Source: Hymenobacter jeongseonensis
Lineage (GTDB): Bacteria > Bacteroidota > Bacteroidia > Cytophagales > Hymenobacteraceae
NCBI RefSeq assembly: GCF_015694725.1
Contig: NZ_JADQDQ010000003.1
Span: 310,001-374,000, forward strand
Direction of reading: 5' to 3'
Length of the DNA stretch: 64,000 nucleotides
In this document: positions 17,409 to 25,904 of the stretch, piece by piece
Layout: every line of letters starts with the position of its first letter
How positions within the stretch are numbered: position 1 is the first letter of the stretch
Position numbers and translations under genes: made by a program
Notes under the pieces: generated by a model
What the model was told of the DNA's origin: nothing
The model's input: only the letters and a program-made list of their open reading frames with translations
Database searches by the model: none

Positions 17409-17912
17409 TTAACGACCAAAATCATCCTGCACCCGTACAATATCATCTTCGTCGGAAGGGTGTTCGGCGTCGGTGTGCTGCCATATTTCGGCCAGCACGC
17501 CCCAGTATTCGAGCCCTACCAGGCGGTGCCGCTCGCCTTGTTGGAGCTTAATGGTTTGGCCCGGCAAATGCGTTCTAAGTTCGCCTTCGGCATCGCTGGG
17601 GCTGGTCATCACGCCCACGGGGCCGTGCACTACTTTCCATATTTCGGCCCGGCGGTGGTGGTACTGCCAGGAAAGGCGCTGATGCGGCGCCACCAGCAAC
17701 ACCTTGGGGCTGAGCTTGCCGGAAATGCGGAGCTCCTCAATCAGAATGCCATCAAAATAAAGGTTGGCAAATTGCTGGGCCTGGCCTTCATCGAGGACAA
17801 AAAAACCGCCCCACGGCCGTGTTTTGTCTTGTTGCTGGATGGTAAAGCCCTGCTCCGTTAGGTGTTGCTCCGTTTGTCTAAACAGCTCCTCCTTTGTCAA
17901 TGCTAGGCTCAT
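17409..17912 (-). CDS. Cupin, mannose-6-phosphate isomerase type II-like
   Basis: This 167-residue protein has the single cupin barrel of phosphomannose isomerase/phosphoheptose-type cupins. Metal-binding signatures are visible: KVLLVAPHQRLSWQYHHRRAEIW (two His and a Glu) and LQQGERHRLVGLEYWGVLAEIW. It ends in a conserved acidic block HPSDEDDIVRVQDDFGR. The start ATG at 17912 (MSLALTKEELF) is preferred over 17987 because the extra residues are unlike the family. A direct sugar isomerase role is likely but unproved. Confidence 0.72.
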   Translation of the reverse strand: MSLALTKEELFRQTEQHLTEQGFTIQQQDKTRPWGGFFVLDEGQAQQFANLYFDGILIEELRISGKLSPKVLLVAPHQRLSWQYHHRRAEIWKVVHGPVGVMTSPSDAEGELRTHLPGQTIKLQQGERHRLVGLEYWGVLAEIWQHTDAEHPSDEDDIVRVQDDFGR

Positions 17913-17996
17913 GGGAATGTGAAACGGGATAAAGAATAGAGGAAACGGAGAATCGAAAAATAGCTTGAATTGCTGACAGCGCGCCAATTATAGCAG

Positions 17997-19055
17997 TTAG
18001 CGCACCGGAACTGGGCTTTCCTGCGAGCGGTGAAGCGAGGAGTTGCGGATGATTAATTCCGGCTTCAGAACGAGGTGGGGCGGGGCATAAACCGGGCCCC
18101 GCTTCAGCAGCTGCAGGAAGAGCCGCACCGCGGTTTCCCCCATTTGCTCGGCCCGCTGGTCGATTACCGTGAGCTGGGGCTGGGTCATGGCCGTGAAGGG
18201 CTCGTTGCTGAAGCAGGCCAGCGCCATGTCCTGCGGCACGCGCCGCCCTTGCTCGCGCAGTACCTCCAGCGCCCCCACCGTTGGAATGGCATAGGCCGCA
18301 AACAGGCCGTCCAGCTTCGGGTCGCTGTCCAGCAAGTGCTGCATGCCCAGGCGTCCGGCTTCGTGGGTGAGGGTGGGCAGCGAGTACAGCCACTGTTCAT
18401 CGTGGGCAATGCCGTGGGCGCGCAGCGCCTCCAGGTAGCCAAGGCAGCGGTTGCGGCTGGTGTTCAGGTGCTGCGGCCCGGCGAGGTGGGCAATGCGCGT
18501 GCAGCCCTGGGCAATAAGGTGGGACACGGCCTGGTAAGCGCCCTGAAAATCATCGAGCACCACGGCCATGCTCTGCGGAAGCTCGGGCACGCGGTCGAAA
18601 AACACCAGCGGAATGCCCTGCCGTCGTACTTGTTCAAAGTGCTCCACCTCGGGGTGCGTGGTGGCCGAAACCGACATGAGAATGCCCTCCACCTGTGCAT
18701 CAAGTAAGGTTTCGATGTTTCGTTTCTCGCGGCGCAGGTCCTCGTTCGACTGGCACATCATCACGTTGAAGCCTTCCCTGGTTGCTACTTTTTCGATGCC
18801 GTTGAGCACGGCTGGAAAAAAATACCCCTTGATGTGCGGCACAATCACGCCCAGGGTTTTGCTGTGCCCTTTGCGCAAGGCCGCGGCCAGTTGATTGGGC
18901 CGGAAACTTAGCTCCTGAGCCAGTTGCCGCACCCGCTGCTTCGTGGCTTCGCTGATGTCGCGGTGCCCCGCCAAAGCCCGTGAAACCGTCGAAATCGACA
19001 GGTTAAGCTGCAGGGCTAAGTCCTTGATGGAGGTTTGGTGCTTTTTCGCTGACAT
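17997..19055 (-). CDS. LacI family transcriptional regulator
   Basis: The 352-residue repressor has an N-terminal helix-turn-helix (TSIKDLALQLNLSISTVSRALAG) with the hinge helix PNQLAAALRKGHSK and a C-terminal periplasmic-binding-like sensor domain (LGVIVPHIKGYFFPAVLNGIE ... VVLDDFQGAYQAVSHLI). Such regulators usually sense a sugar. No sugar catabolic operon lies next to it, so the target is unknown. It is followed 85 bases later by the cupin gene, which may be a target or simply a neighbour. Confidence 0.9.
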   Translation of the reverse strand: MSAKKHQTSIKDLALQLNLSISTVSRALAGHRDISEATKQRVRQLAQELSFRPNQLAAALRKGHSKTLGVIVPHIKGYFFPAVLNGIEKVATREGFNVMMCQSNEDLRREKRNIETLLDAQVEGILMSVSATTHPEVEHFEQVRRQGIPLVFFDRVPELPQSMAVVLDDFQGAYQAVSHLIAQGCTRIAHLAGPQHLNTSRNRCLGYLEALRAHGIAHDEQWLYSLPTLTHEAGRLGMQHLLDSDPKLDGLFAAYAIPTVGALEVLREQGRRVPQDMALACFSNEPFTAMTQPQLTVIDQRAEQMGETAVRLFLQLLKRGPVYAPPHLVLKPELIIRNSSLHRSQESPVPVR

Positions 19056-19166
19056 AAATTAATGCAATGGTAGCAAGCTGTGCCTGCTGAGGCCGAGAAT
19101 ACAAGAAAAGGCAGAATTGCACCAAAGTAGTCCCGTAATCGATATCATTAATTCCGGCGACCAGGA

Positions 19167-19703
19167 TTAAGCAGCCGAAAGTAGCAATTTTAAATGGGCC
19201 AAGTGATGCTGGCCGTGCCAGGCGTACATGGCCAGCGCCTGGTCCAGGGTGAAGTCGCGCTCGGTGCCGGGGTGATAGAATGTGCGCTGCCATTGGTCTG
19301 CGCTCAAGTGGTGCAGCAGCGTTGCCCACCGCGTGTGCAGGGCTTCAATGAGGGTGAGTGACACCGTAATGGGCGTGGCGGCTACGTCGGGCAGCTCGGT
19401 CCAGGCTTGCTCGTCGTAGGGCCGAATGGTGGGATTTTCTTCCGTTAGGGCTAGGCGGACGCGGCAGTAAGCGTTCAGGTGCGAATCGGCCACGTGGTGA
19501 ATTACCTGCCGGCCGTTCCAGCCGCCGGGCCGGTAGGGGCGTTCCAATCCCGCACCGCCCACGGCTTGGGCGGTTGCCAGCAGCTGCGCGGGCAGTTCCG
19601 CTATTTGCTGAATTAGGACGGCGCGTTCGGTCGGAGCGAGGGGGCCCTCCGGCAATTGGGCACGGCCAATGGGATAGCGAAGCAAGTCGGAGGTTGGGTA
19701 CAT
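19167..19703 (-). CDS. DinB superfamily protein, YfiT/bacillithiol-transferase-like
   Basis: This 178-residue four-helix-bundle protein has the metal-binding His pattern of the DinB/YfiT group: VIHHVADSH near residue 70 and YAWHGQHHLAHL near 160. The blocks RPGGWNGRQ and RLALTEENPTIRPYDE match YfiT-like metal-dependent hydrolases and bacillithiol S-transferases. Cytosolic role in thiol detoxification is an inference. The stop is about 110 bases from the start of the lacI-type gene. Confidence 0.8.
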   Translation of the reverse strand: MYPTSDLLRYPIGRAQLPEGPLAPTERAVLIQQIAELPAQLLATAQAVGGAGLERPYRPGGWNGRQVIHHVADSHLNAYCRVRLALTEENPTIRPYDEQAWTELPDVAATPITVSLTLIEALHTRWATLLHHLSADQWQRTFYHPGTERDFTLDQALAMYAWHGQHHLAHLKLLLSAA

Positions 19704-19714
19704 AGCTGCAAATA

Positions 19715-19747
19715 AAAGCGCCCCGGCCGATGTGACCAGGGCGCTTT
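19715..19747 (-). terminator. Hairpin terminator downstream of the nuclease gene
   Basis: AAAGCGCCC at 19715-19723 pairs with GGGCGCTTT at 19739-19747. Read on the minus strand the hairpin is followed by TTTTATTT. It ends the transcript of the gene ending at 19829, just before the start of the DinB gene. Confidence 0.65.
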
Positions 19748-19828
19748 CGCAAAGTGTTGGTGGAATTAAGCTCCGGCACCGCGAATCGAATTCGCTAACG
19801 CTGCCAAAACCAACCCACTAAAGGGTAA

Positions 19829-20461
19829 CTAACCGTTGCGTTTGTTCAATTCGTCACGGATTTTAGCGGCTTTTTCGTAATCCTCTTTTTCGAGAGCCTG
19901 GGCGAGCATTTTGGTCAACTCATCTAACGACACCTGCCCACTGGGGTCGCGTGGCTCGGGCTGCGTCCGGCTGGGGCGGGGCGAATCGGAATCGGTGTCT
20001 TCGTCATCTTCTTCGTCCTCGTCGTCCGCATCACTTTCTGACTCGTCGAGGTCCGACAGAATGATGCCGGCTTCGCTGAGCACGGTTTCTACGGTAAAAA
20101 TGGGCACTCCGAAGCGCAGGCCAATGGCAATGGCATCGGAGGGACGGGCGTCAATGTCGAACGTGGTGGCGCCATCGGAGCACACGATGCGCGAATAGAA
20201 CACGCCCTCCTTCAAATCCGAAATCACGACTTCCAGAATCACCACGTGCACGTGCTCGGCAAATGATTTGAACAAGTCATGGGTGAGGGGGCGGTTGGGG
20301 CTGATTTTCTCGATTTGAATGGCGATGCTTTGCGCCTCGAACATGCCGATGATGATGGGCAGGCGGCGGTTGCCACCCTTTTCGCCCAAAATCAGCGCAA
20401 AGGAGCCAGACTGCGACTGGCTGGACGAAAGGCCCAGGATTTCAAGCTGGATTTTTTTCAA
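19829..20461 (-). CDS. Bifunctional nuclease (DUF151) with C-terminal UVR domain
   Basis: This protein has about 210 residues. Residues 1-140 form the BFN/DUF151 domain (KKIQLEILGLSSSQSQSGSF, GGNRRLPIIIGMFEAQSIAI, ARPSDAIAIGLRFGVPIF). An acidic Asp/Glu linker follows. The C-terminus EKEDYEKAAKIRDELNKRNG is a UVR motif as in UvrB and UvrC. Relatives start with MKKI, and here that position is a TTG at 20461. An ATG at 20563 is in frame but adds 34 residues unlike the family. The TTG start is therefore preferred. Family members have nuclease activity in plants and bacteria; the role here is not known. Confidence 0.78.
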   Translation of the reverse strand: MKKIQLEILGLSSSQSQSGSFALILGEKGGNRRLPIIIGMFEAQSIAIQIEKISPNRPLTHDLFKSFAEHVHVVILEVVISDLKEGVFYSRIVCSDGATTFDIDARPSDAIAIGLRFGVPIFTVETVLSEAGIILSDLDESESDADDEDEEDDEDTDSDSPRPSRTQPEPRDPSGQVSLDELTKMLAQALEKEDYEKAAKIRDELNKRNG

Positions 20462-20605
20462 GGGACTGGGGAAGTGGGTGTCTGGGACTTGGAAAGGACG
20501 AGCGGCGTGGCAGCGGCGGCCAGCGGGCCGGATGGACGTGCAAATAAAGGAAAGTCCGGCCATCTACCGCCGCAATGTAGCCCGCCCCGCCTCCTTAAAA
20601 ACGGG

Positions 20606-20659
20606 TTGGGGACTTCGGCGCCCGATTTCCTTACGAAAATCAAGCGCCGAAGTCCCCAA
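20606..20659. terminator. Inverted repeat downstream of etfA
   Basis: Perfect 16-base arms (20606-20621 and 20644-20659, TTGGGGACTTCGGCGC) enclose 22 bases that can themselves fold partly. It lies 14 bases past the etfA stop and probably ends that transcript, though the T-run is short. Confidence 0.6.
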
Positions 20660-20673
20660 ATAACTAAAAAAAC

Positions 20674-21651
20674 TTAGCCCAGTTCCTTAACGGCGGCAGT
20701 CAGCTTCGGCAGCACGTCAAAAACGTCGCCCACAATGCCGTAGTCCGCTGCTTTGAAGAAAGGGGCTTCGGGGTCTTTGTTGATGACCACAATCACCTTG
20801 CTGCTGTTCACGCCGGCCAGGTGCTGGATGGCCCCCGAAATGCCGCAGGCAATGTACAGGTTCGGCGAAACCGTGATGCCGGTTTGGCCCACGTGCTCGT
20901 GGTGAGGGCGCCAGTCCACGTCCGACACGGGCTTGGAGCACGCCGTGGCCGCGCCCAGGGCTTTGGCCAGGTCCTCAATCAGGTTCCAGTTTTCGGGGCC
21001 TTTCATGCCGCGGCCACCGGAAACTACCCGGTCGGCTTCGGGCAACAGGATGCCGCCGGCCTGGTCCTGCATCACCACTTGCGAAGGTGCATCGGCAAAG
21101 TCCGTATCCGAAAGCTGCGCCGAGAAGCTGGCCACTTCGGCCGTTTTGCCGGCTTCGTGCTTGGCTTCGGTCGAATTCTTTTTCACGGCAATGATTTTGC
21201 GGTCGCCGCTCAGCACCACGTCCGAAAACGCCTTGCCCGAGAAAGCCCCGCGCCGCACCACAAACTGGTCGCCGTTGAGTTTTGGCAGCTCCACTACGTT
21301 GGTGGCCAAGCTGGCTTTCAGCCGCACCGACAGGCGGGAACCCACGGCCGCCCCAATGTTGGAATTGGCGAGAATGATGATTTTGGCTTGCTCCTGCTCG
21401 GCCGCCGTGGCGATGAGCTTGGTGTAGGCATTGTTCACGAAATCTTTCAGCCGGGGCTCGGCGTCGTAGAGCACTTTCGTGATGCCCTGCTCGCCCAGCG
21501 TGGCCAGGTTGGCCTCGGTGGCTTCGCCCACGGCGATGGCCGTGGCGGTGGTGCCCAGCATGGCCGCCACTTCCGCTCCGTAAGATGCTACTTCAAGCGA
21601 AGACTTTTTTACTTCGCCGTCGGCGCATTCAACTACAACTAGTACAGACAT
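20674..21651 (-). CDS. etfA: Electron transfer flavoprotein alpha subunit
   Basis: The FAD-binding subunit of the ETF heterodimer passes electrons from acyl-CoA dehydrogenases to the quinone pool. The 325 residues are typical. The C-terminal FAD signature is clear: [14 protein letters not shown], then [20 protein letters not shown] and [18 protein letters not shown]. It lies 99 bases downstream of etfB in the same direction, with an inverted repeat in the gap. Confidence 0.96.
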   Translation of the reverse strand: MSVLVVVECADGEVKKSSLEVASYGAEVAAMLGTTATAIAVGEATEANLATLGEQGITKVLYDAEPRLKDFVNNAYTKLIATAAEQEQAKIIILANSNIGAAVGSRLSVRLKASLATNVVELPKLNGDQFVVRRGAFSGKAFSDVVLSGDRKIIAVKKNSTEAKHEAGKTAEVASFSAQLSDTDFADAPSQVVMQDQAGGILLPEADRVVSGGRGMKGPENWNLIEDLAKALGAATACSKPVSDVDWRPHHEHVGQTGITVSPNLYIACGISGAIQHLAGVNSSKVIVVINKDPEAPFFKAADYGIVGDVFDVLPKLTAAVKELG

Positions 21652-21659
21652 CTTTATTC

Positions 21660-21746
21660 AGTTATGGGTTAAAAGTTACGAGTTATGGGTTGTCAGTAGG
21701 AGCCAGAATCAGCTTACAGCCAACTCGTAACTCATAACCCATAACT
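21660..21746. repeat. Inverted repeat between etfB and etfA
   Basis: The left arm 21660-21692 holds two copies of AGTTATGGGTT-like units, and the right arm 21721-21746 is close to its complement. Tandem 'GTTATGGGTT/GTTACGAGTT' units are built into a hairpin. Position inside the etf operon suggests an mRNA processing or stability role. Confidence 0.6.
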
Positions 21747-21750
21747 CCCT

Positions 21751-22491
21751 TTAGATGACTTTGGCTTCGTTGCGCAGCAACTTGATGAGGTCACCGGCGG
21801 TTTCGGCAGGAATCAGCTTTACGCCCTGCTTCTTGGGGGGCAAGGCAAACTCGGTTACCTGTGTGCGGGCGGGCTCGCCAACGGCGGGAACCACTTTCAA
21901 CGGCTTGGTGCGGGCCGTCATGATGCCGCGCATGTTGGGGATGCGGGGCTCGCACATGGGCTGCTGGCACGAGGCCACGAACGGCGTGTTCACCGTCACA
22001 ATCTCCTTGCCGCCTTCAATTTCGCGCTCCAGGGTAGCGGTGTTGCCGCTCATATCCAGCTTCATGGCCGGGGCTACCGTCGGGATGCCGAGCATTTCGC
22101 CCACCATGCCGTGCACCTGAAAGCCGTTGTAATCGATGCTTTCCTTGCCCATCAAAATCACGTCGTAGGCGCCTTCTTTGGCGATGGCGGCAATCTGCTC
22201 GGCCACAAAATAAGCGTCCTGAGGGGCAGCATTCACCCGGATGGCGTCGTCGGCCCCGATGGCCAAGGCCTTGCGGATGTTCGGCTCGGTATCGGCTTCG
22301 CCCACGTTGAGAACCGTTACGGTGCCGCTGCCGGCCGCTTCCTTCAACTCAATGGCACGGGTGAGGGCGTATTCATCCCAGGGGTTAATCACGAACTGCA
22401 CTCCGGCCTTGTTAAACTCCTTGTTATCGGGCGTGAAGGTGATTTTGGTGGTCGTGTCGGGCACGTTAGAAATACAAACCAGAAACTTCAT
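21751..22491 (-). CDS. etfB: Electron transfer flavoprotein beta subunit
   Basis: The AMP-binding partner of EtfA. The 246 residues carry the start MKFLVCISNVPDTTTKI, the NPWDEYALTRAIELKE block, and the ETF-beta signature region VHGMVGEMLGIPTVAPAMKL with REIEGGKEIVTVNTPFV. A -7 element lies 128 bases upstream. Together with etfA it points to beta-oxidation or amino-acid degradation using acyl-CoA dehydrogenases encoded elsewhere. Confidence 0.96.
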   Translation of the reverse strand: MKFLVCISNVPDTTTKITFTPDNKEFNKAGVQFVINPWDEYALTRAIELKEAAGSGTVTVLNVGEADTEPNIRKALAIGADDAIRVNAAPQDAYFVAEQIAAIAKEGAYDVILMGKESIDYNGFQVHGMVGEMLGIPTVAPAMKLDMSGNTATLEREIEGGKEIVTVNTPFVASCQQPMCEPRIPNMRGIMTARTKPLKVVPAVGEPARTQVTEFALPPKKQGVKLIPAETAGDLIKLLRNEAKVI

Positions 22492-22618
22492 CTAAACGGG
22501 GTTAGGGTGGGCTAAAACACGGAAAAAGGCTGCATGCATAACAACCTATAGGAAAATACCGGCTTTCGGCAGCAAACAACAACGAGGGAGTTACGCGAGA
22601 AAAGCCGCAATTTTGCCC

Positions 22619-22626
22619 CAAAGGTA
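22619..22626 (-). promoter_or_regulatory. -7 promoter element for etfB-etfA (TACCTTTG)
   Basis: On the minus strand this reads TACCTTTG, an exact TAnnTTTG match 128 bases upstream of etfB. It lies in the short gap shared with the divergent TPR gene at 22645. Confidence 0.5.
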
Positions 22627-22644
22627 AACAAAACTCTCGCCCTG

Positions 22645-22983
22645 ATGAACACTCCGCCCACCCGTTTGCAGCAGTTATTGGCTTTCTACGACGACGACCC
22701 GACCGATGCCTTCACCATATATGCCTTAGCGACGGAATACCGGGCGCAGGAGCCGGAAAAAGCGTGGAAATTTTACCAGCAACTACTCACCGAACACCCT
22801 GATTACGTGGGTACGTACTACCACGCCGGCAAGCTGCTCGAGCAGTTTGATAAGAAGGACGAAGCCGAAAAAGTTTACCGCACCGGCCTGAAAGTAGCCC
22901 GTTCGGTGGGCCAGCATCATGCCGCCAGCGAGTTGCTACAAGCCCTGAATAGCTGCCTGGGCCTGGATTACGAAGACGACTAG
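22645..22983 (+). CDS. Small TPR-repeat protein
   Basis: This 112-residue cytosolic protein is built from about two and a half TPR units: DAFTIYALATEYRAQEPEKAWKFY, HPDYVGTYYHAGKLLEQFDKKDEAEKVY, and a C-terminal helix rich in Ala/Leu. TPR proteins act as scaffolds. Small proteins of this form are widespread in Bacteroidota and uncharacterised. Divergent from etfB. Confidence 0.65.
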   Translation: MNTPPTRLQQLLAFYDDDPTDAFTIYALATEYRAQEPEKAWKFYQQLLTEHPDYVGTYYHAGKLLEQFDKKDEAEKVYRTGLKVARSVGQHHAASELLQALNSCLGLDYEDD

Positions 22984-23169
22984 CGCACGGAAAACCGCAG
23001 GTTAAATTGCTGCATCGGCTATTCAGACAGTTGCTTATCCGACCAAAATTTAACTTCGTTGCTGCCGCTGCAACGCCAGGAAAACCGCGGCCCGTGCCAA
23101 TAGCGTAGGGCTTCGACGTGAACAAGCACCGGATGCACCGGTTACTTTCGGCCTCCTTAAATTTTAATC

Positions 23170-24222
23170 ATGCCCACCACCGACACGCACGCCCAGGTAC
23201 AAGACTACTACGGCACCCAGCTGCAAACCAGCCAGGACCTGCTCACCAATGCCTGCTGCACCGACGATATTCCGCTGGCGCACCGCCGCATTCTGGCCCA
23301 GCTGGCGCCCGAAGTGCTCGATAAATACTACGGCTGCGGCGTGTGCATACCCGAAGCCATCGAAGGCTGCACGGTGTTGGATTTGGGCAGCGGCTCGGGG
23401 CGCGATGCCTTCCTATTGTCCAAGCTGGTGGGGGAAACCGGCCACGTGATTGGCGTGGACATGACCGAGGAACAGCTTGATGTAGCGCGCCGCAACGTTG
23501 GTTTCCACACCGAAAAGTTTGGCTACGCGCAGCCCAACGTCGAATTCCGCCACGGCTACATCGAGGATTTGCTGGCCGCCGGCCTGCCCGACAACAGCGT
23601 GGACATTGTGGTGAGCAACTGCGTTCTCAACCTGAGCACCGATAAAGAGGCTACCTACCGCGAGATTTTCCGGGTGCTGAAGCCCGGCGGCGAGCTATTC
23701 ATTGCCGACGTATTTGCCGACCGCCGCGTGCCCGAAACCCTGCGCCAGGACCCCATTCTCTACGGCGAGTGCCTGAGCGGGGCCATGTACACGGAGGATT
23801 TTCGCCGCCTGCTGCTGCGCTTGGGCGTGCACGACTACCGCCTGTTCGCCAGCCGCCGCCTAAGCATCAACAACCCCGAAATCGAGGCCAAGGTTGGCAA
23901 CATCGGCTTTTACTCGTTCACGGTGCGGGCCTTTAAGCTCGACTTGGAGGACCGGTGCGAAGACCACGGCCAGGTAGCAACTTACCTCGGCACCGTGCCC
24001 GGCCAGCCCACCCAGTTCGTGCTCGACGACCACCACACCTTCGAAGCCGGACGGCCCATGCTGGTATGCGGCAACACTGCGGCCATGCTAAACGATACCC
24101 GCTACGCGCCCTACTTCCAAGTGGTAGGCGACACAAGCCGTCATTTCGGCCTATTCGACTGTGGCCCGGTACCGGCTACGGCCAAGGCTTCGGGCGAAGC
24201 AGTTGGGGGCAGCTGCTGCTAA
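23170..24222 (+). CDS. arsM: Arsenite methyltransferase-like (ArsM) SAM-dependent methylase
   Basis: The 350 residues match ArsM/AS3MT. SAM-binding motif I is VLDLGSGSGRDAFLLSKL. Cys residues line the arsenic-binding positions: NACC near residue 30, YGCGVCIPEA, and SNCVLNLS in the middle. The protein ends with a Cys pair, GGSCC. ArsM methylates arsenite to volatile or less toxic species. No ArsR regulator or efflux pump is beside it, so it stands alone here. TACTTTCG at 23143-23150 is a one-mismatch -7 box. Confidence 0.85.
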   Translation: MPTTDTHAQVQDYYGTQLQTSQDLLTNACCTDDIPLAHRRILAQLAPEVLDKYYGCGVCIPEAIEGCTVLDLGSGSGRDAFLLSKLVGETGHVIGVDMTEEQLDVARRNVGFHTEKFGYAQPNVEFRHGYIEDLLAAGLPDNSVDIVVSNCVLNLSTDKEATYREIFRVLKPGGELFIADVFADRRVPETLRQDPILYGECLSGAMYTEDFRRLLLRLGVHDYRLFASRRLSINNPEIEAKVGNIGFYSFTVRAFKLDLEDRCEDHGQVATYLGTVPGQPTQFVLDDHHTFEAGRPMLVCGNTAAMLNDTRYAPYFQVVGDTSRHFGLFDCGPVPATAKASGEAVGGSCC

Positions 24223-24244
24223 CATTGGAGCGTTGATTAAATGC

Positions 24245-24296
24245 AAAAGCCCACTTCGGAGAAATCTGAAGCGGGCTTTGTTGTGTTTTTTTTTTA
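24245..24296 (+). terminator. Rho-independent terminator after arsM
   Basis: AAAGCCC pairs with GGGCTTT, and CTTC with GAAG, with one mismatch between. A long T-run (ten T residues) follows. Confidence 0.8.
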
Positions 24297-24350
24297 TTAA
24301 ACTCGAAGGTCGGACATTCCCAACACGCTGATTCTGACTTCGCGCACCCG

Positions 24351-25844
24351 CTAGCTTCTTATAAAGCGCGCTTTCAAGCCATTTAGGAGGGCCGTCAGTT
24401 CGGGGGCGGTGCGGGTGAACAGCACGCCGGCTGCATATACCACCGTCAGGGTACCCCCGCGCAGCAACAAATTGAGCCAGGGATTGGCCACATCGGGCAT
24501 CAGCCAGGCCGCTCCGCCGGCCACTGCGGCCAAGGCCAGTATCCGCACAATGCGACCGTCAAACGGTTGCAAACCGTAGGAGCGCCACACAAACCACGTG
24601 CGGGCTAGGTTGATGCTGACCAGGGCCACGCAGTATGCCAGGGCCGCCCCGGCCAGCCCCAGGCGCGGAATCAATACCCAGTTGAGGCCCACGACCGCAG
24701 CCGCTAAAGAGATGTTGAACACCAAATCGAAACGGTAGCGGGGCGAGGTAGCCACGATGATGCCATTGACGCCGGTGATGCCATCGACCAGCCGGCCGGC
24801 CAGCAGCAGCAGTACCGCCGCGGTGCCCGCCGCGTACTCGGGCCGGTGCACCAGCCCGTAGATGAAATCCAGATTCAGCCCGATGCCCAGGGCCAGGTAG
24901 CAGCCCAGTAAGGTGTTGATGCGGGTGCTGCGGCGGTAGAAATCGGCCATCTTGGCCATGTCGCCCTCTTTCCAATATTCGGCGATGAGCGAAAAAGCGG
25001 TTTTATAAAGCGCCCGGAAAGGCAGAACCAGCGCCGTACTGATGTTGGTGGCAATGAGGTAGATGCCGGCTGCTGCCAGGCTGAGCTTGGTGCCCACCAG
25101 CAAGGTGTCGATGTTCAGCAGCACGGTGCCCGAAATGTTGCTCAGCAGCATAAAGCCGCCAAAGCCCAGCATTTCGCCCAATGGCTTGATGCGCAACGCC
25201 GCCCGCGTGGGCCGCAAGTGCAGCTCGCCAATGGCGGCCAGATAAATGGCCAGCAGCACCGCCACCACTGCGTAGGCGCCGGTGTAGGCCAGCACGAAGC
25301 CATGAAAACCGATGTAATGCTGGCTATAGGCCACCGCGGCCGCTACCAACATTAGACGCAGTAAAATTTCTTGCGCGAACGAGGAAAAAGAGGTGTGAAA
25401 CAAGGACTTCAGGTACGCATCCTGCAGGGCGCCCAGCATGATGCAGCCCGCTAGGCCAATGGCGACGGTGTAATGCGAGGCCAGCAGGGCCACGTCATCG
25501 CCCTTGGCATACCATTGCAGCACCAGCGGCTTGCCGAACCACATCAGCAAGGCCACCACTGCAAATCCTAGCAGCGGCGGCCCCAGTAGCAATGGAAAAA
25601 ACCCTGCGTGGTTGCGGCCCTGGTTCCGGAAAAATGGGAAGTAGCGCATGCCGGCGCTGGCAAAGCCAAAGGCGGCCACCTGCGCCCCAATGGTAGCCAG
25701 CGGCACCAGCACCCCAGCCGTGAGGCCAATCTGGCTCGACGTCAGCAGCCGGGGCAGAATCAGAATGGTATTGGCAAAGCCAATGGCCAGCCCGACATAG
25801 GAAATCAGAGTATTGCGGATGCCCTGGCGCTGAACGATGCCCAA
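24351..25844 (-). CDS. wzx: Wzx-type polysaccharide flippase (MATE/MVF fold)
   Basis: This 497-residue protein has about 12-14 membrane segments and belongs to the oligosaccharide flippase family, which moves lipid-linked glycan units across the inner membrane. Seen: GIRNTLISYVGLAIGFANTI at the N-terminus, FRALYKTAFSLIAEYWKEGDM in the centre, and GLAGAALAYCVALVSINLART in the second half. The start is TTG at 25844, giving MGIVQRQ, which matches the usual MGIxQRQ; no ATG lies upstream in frame. It is the last gene of the minus-strand Pse cluster, a likely export step. Confidence 0.85.
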   Translation of the reverse strand: MGIVQRQGIRNTLISYVGLAIGFANTILILPRLLTSSQIGLTAGVLVPLATIGAQVAAFGFASAGMRYFPFFRNQGRNHAGFFPLLLGPPLLGFAVVALLMWFGKPLVLQWYAKGDDVALLASHYTVAIGLAGCIMLGALQDAYLKSLFHTSFSSFAQEILLRLMLVAAAVAYSQHYIGFHGFVLAYTGAYAVVAVLLAIYLAAIGELHLRPTRAALRIKPLGEMLGFGGFMLLSNISGTVLLNIDTLLVGTKLSLAAAGIYLIATNISTALVLPFRALYKTAFSLIAEYWKEGDMAKMADFYRRSTRINTLLGCYLALGIGLNLDFIYGLVHRPEYAAGTAAVLLLLAGRLVDGITGVNGIIVATSPRYRFDLVFNISLAAAVVGLNWVLIPRLGLAGAALAYCVALVSINLARTWFVWRSYGLQPFDGRIVRILALAAVAGGAAWLMPDVANPWLNLLLRGGTLTVVYAAGVLFTRTAPELTALLNGLKARFIRS

Positions 25845-25904
25845 AAGAAAAACGAAGTAAAGAAGTGAAGCGGAAAATAGCCGATGAAGAAATCGGAGGA
25901 AGCT

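Noticed and set aside
19741..19830. A tRNA- or tmRNA-like end on the minus strand (TTCGATTC next to TTCCACCA-like bases)
   Set aside because: The possible T-arm has the wrong loop size, and no acceptor stem or anticodon arm can be formed. The region is better explained by the hairpin terminator.
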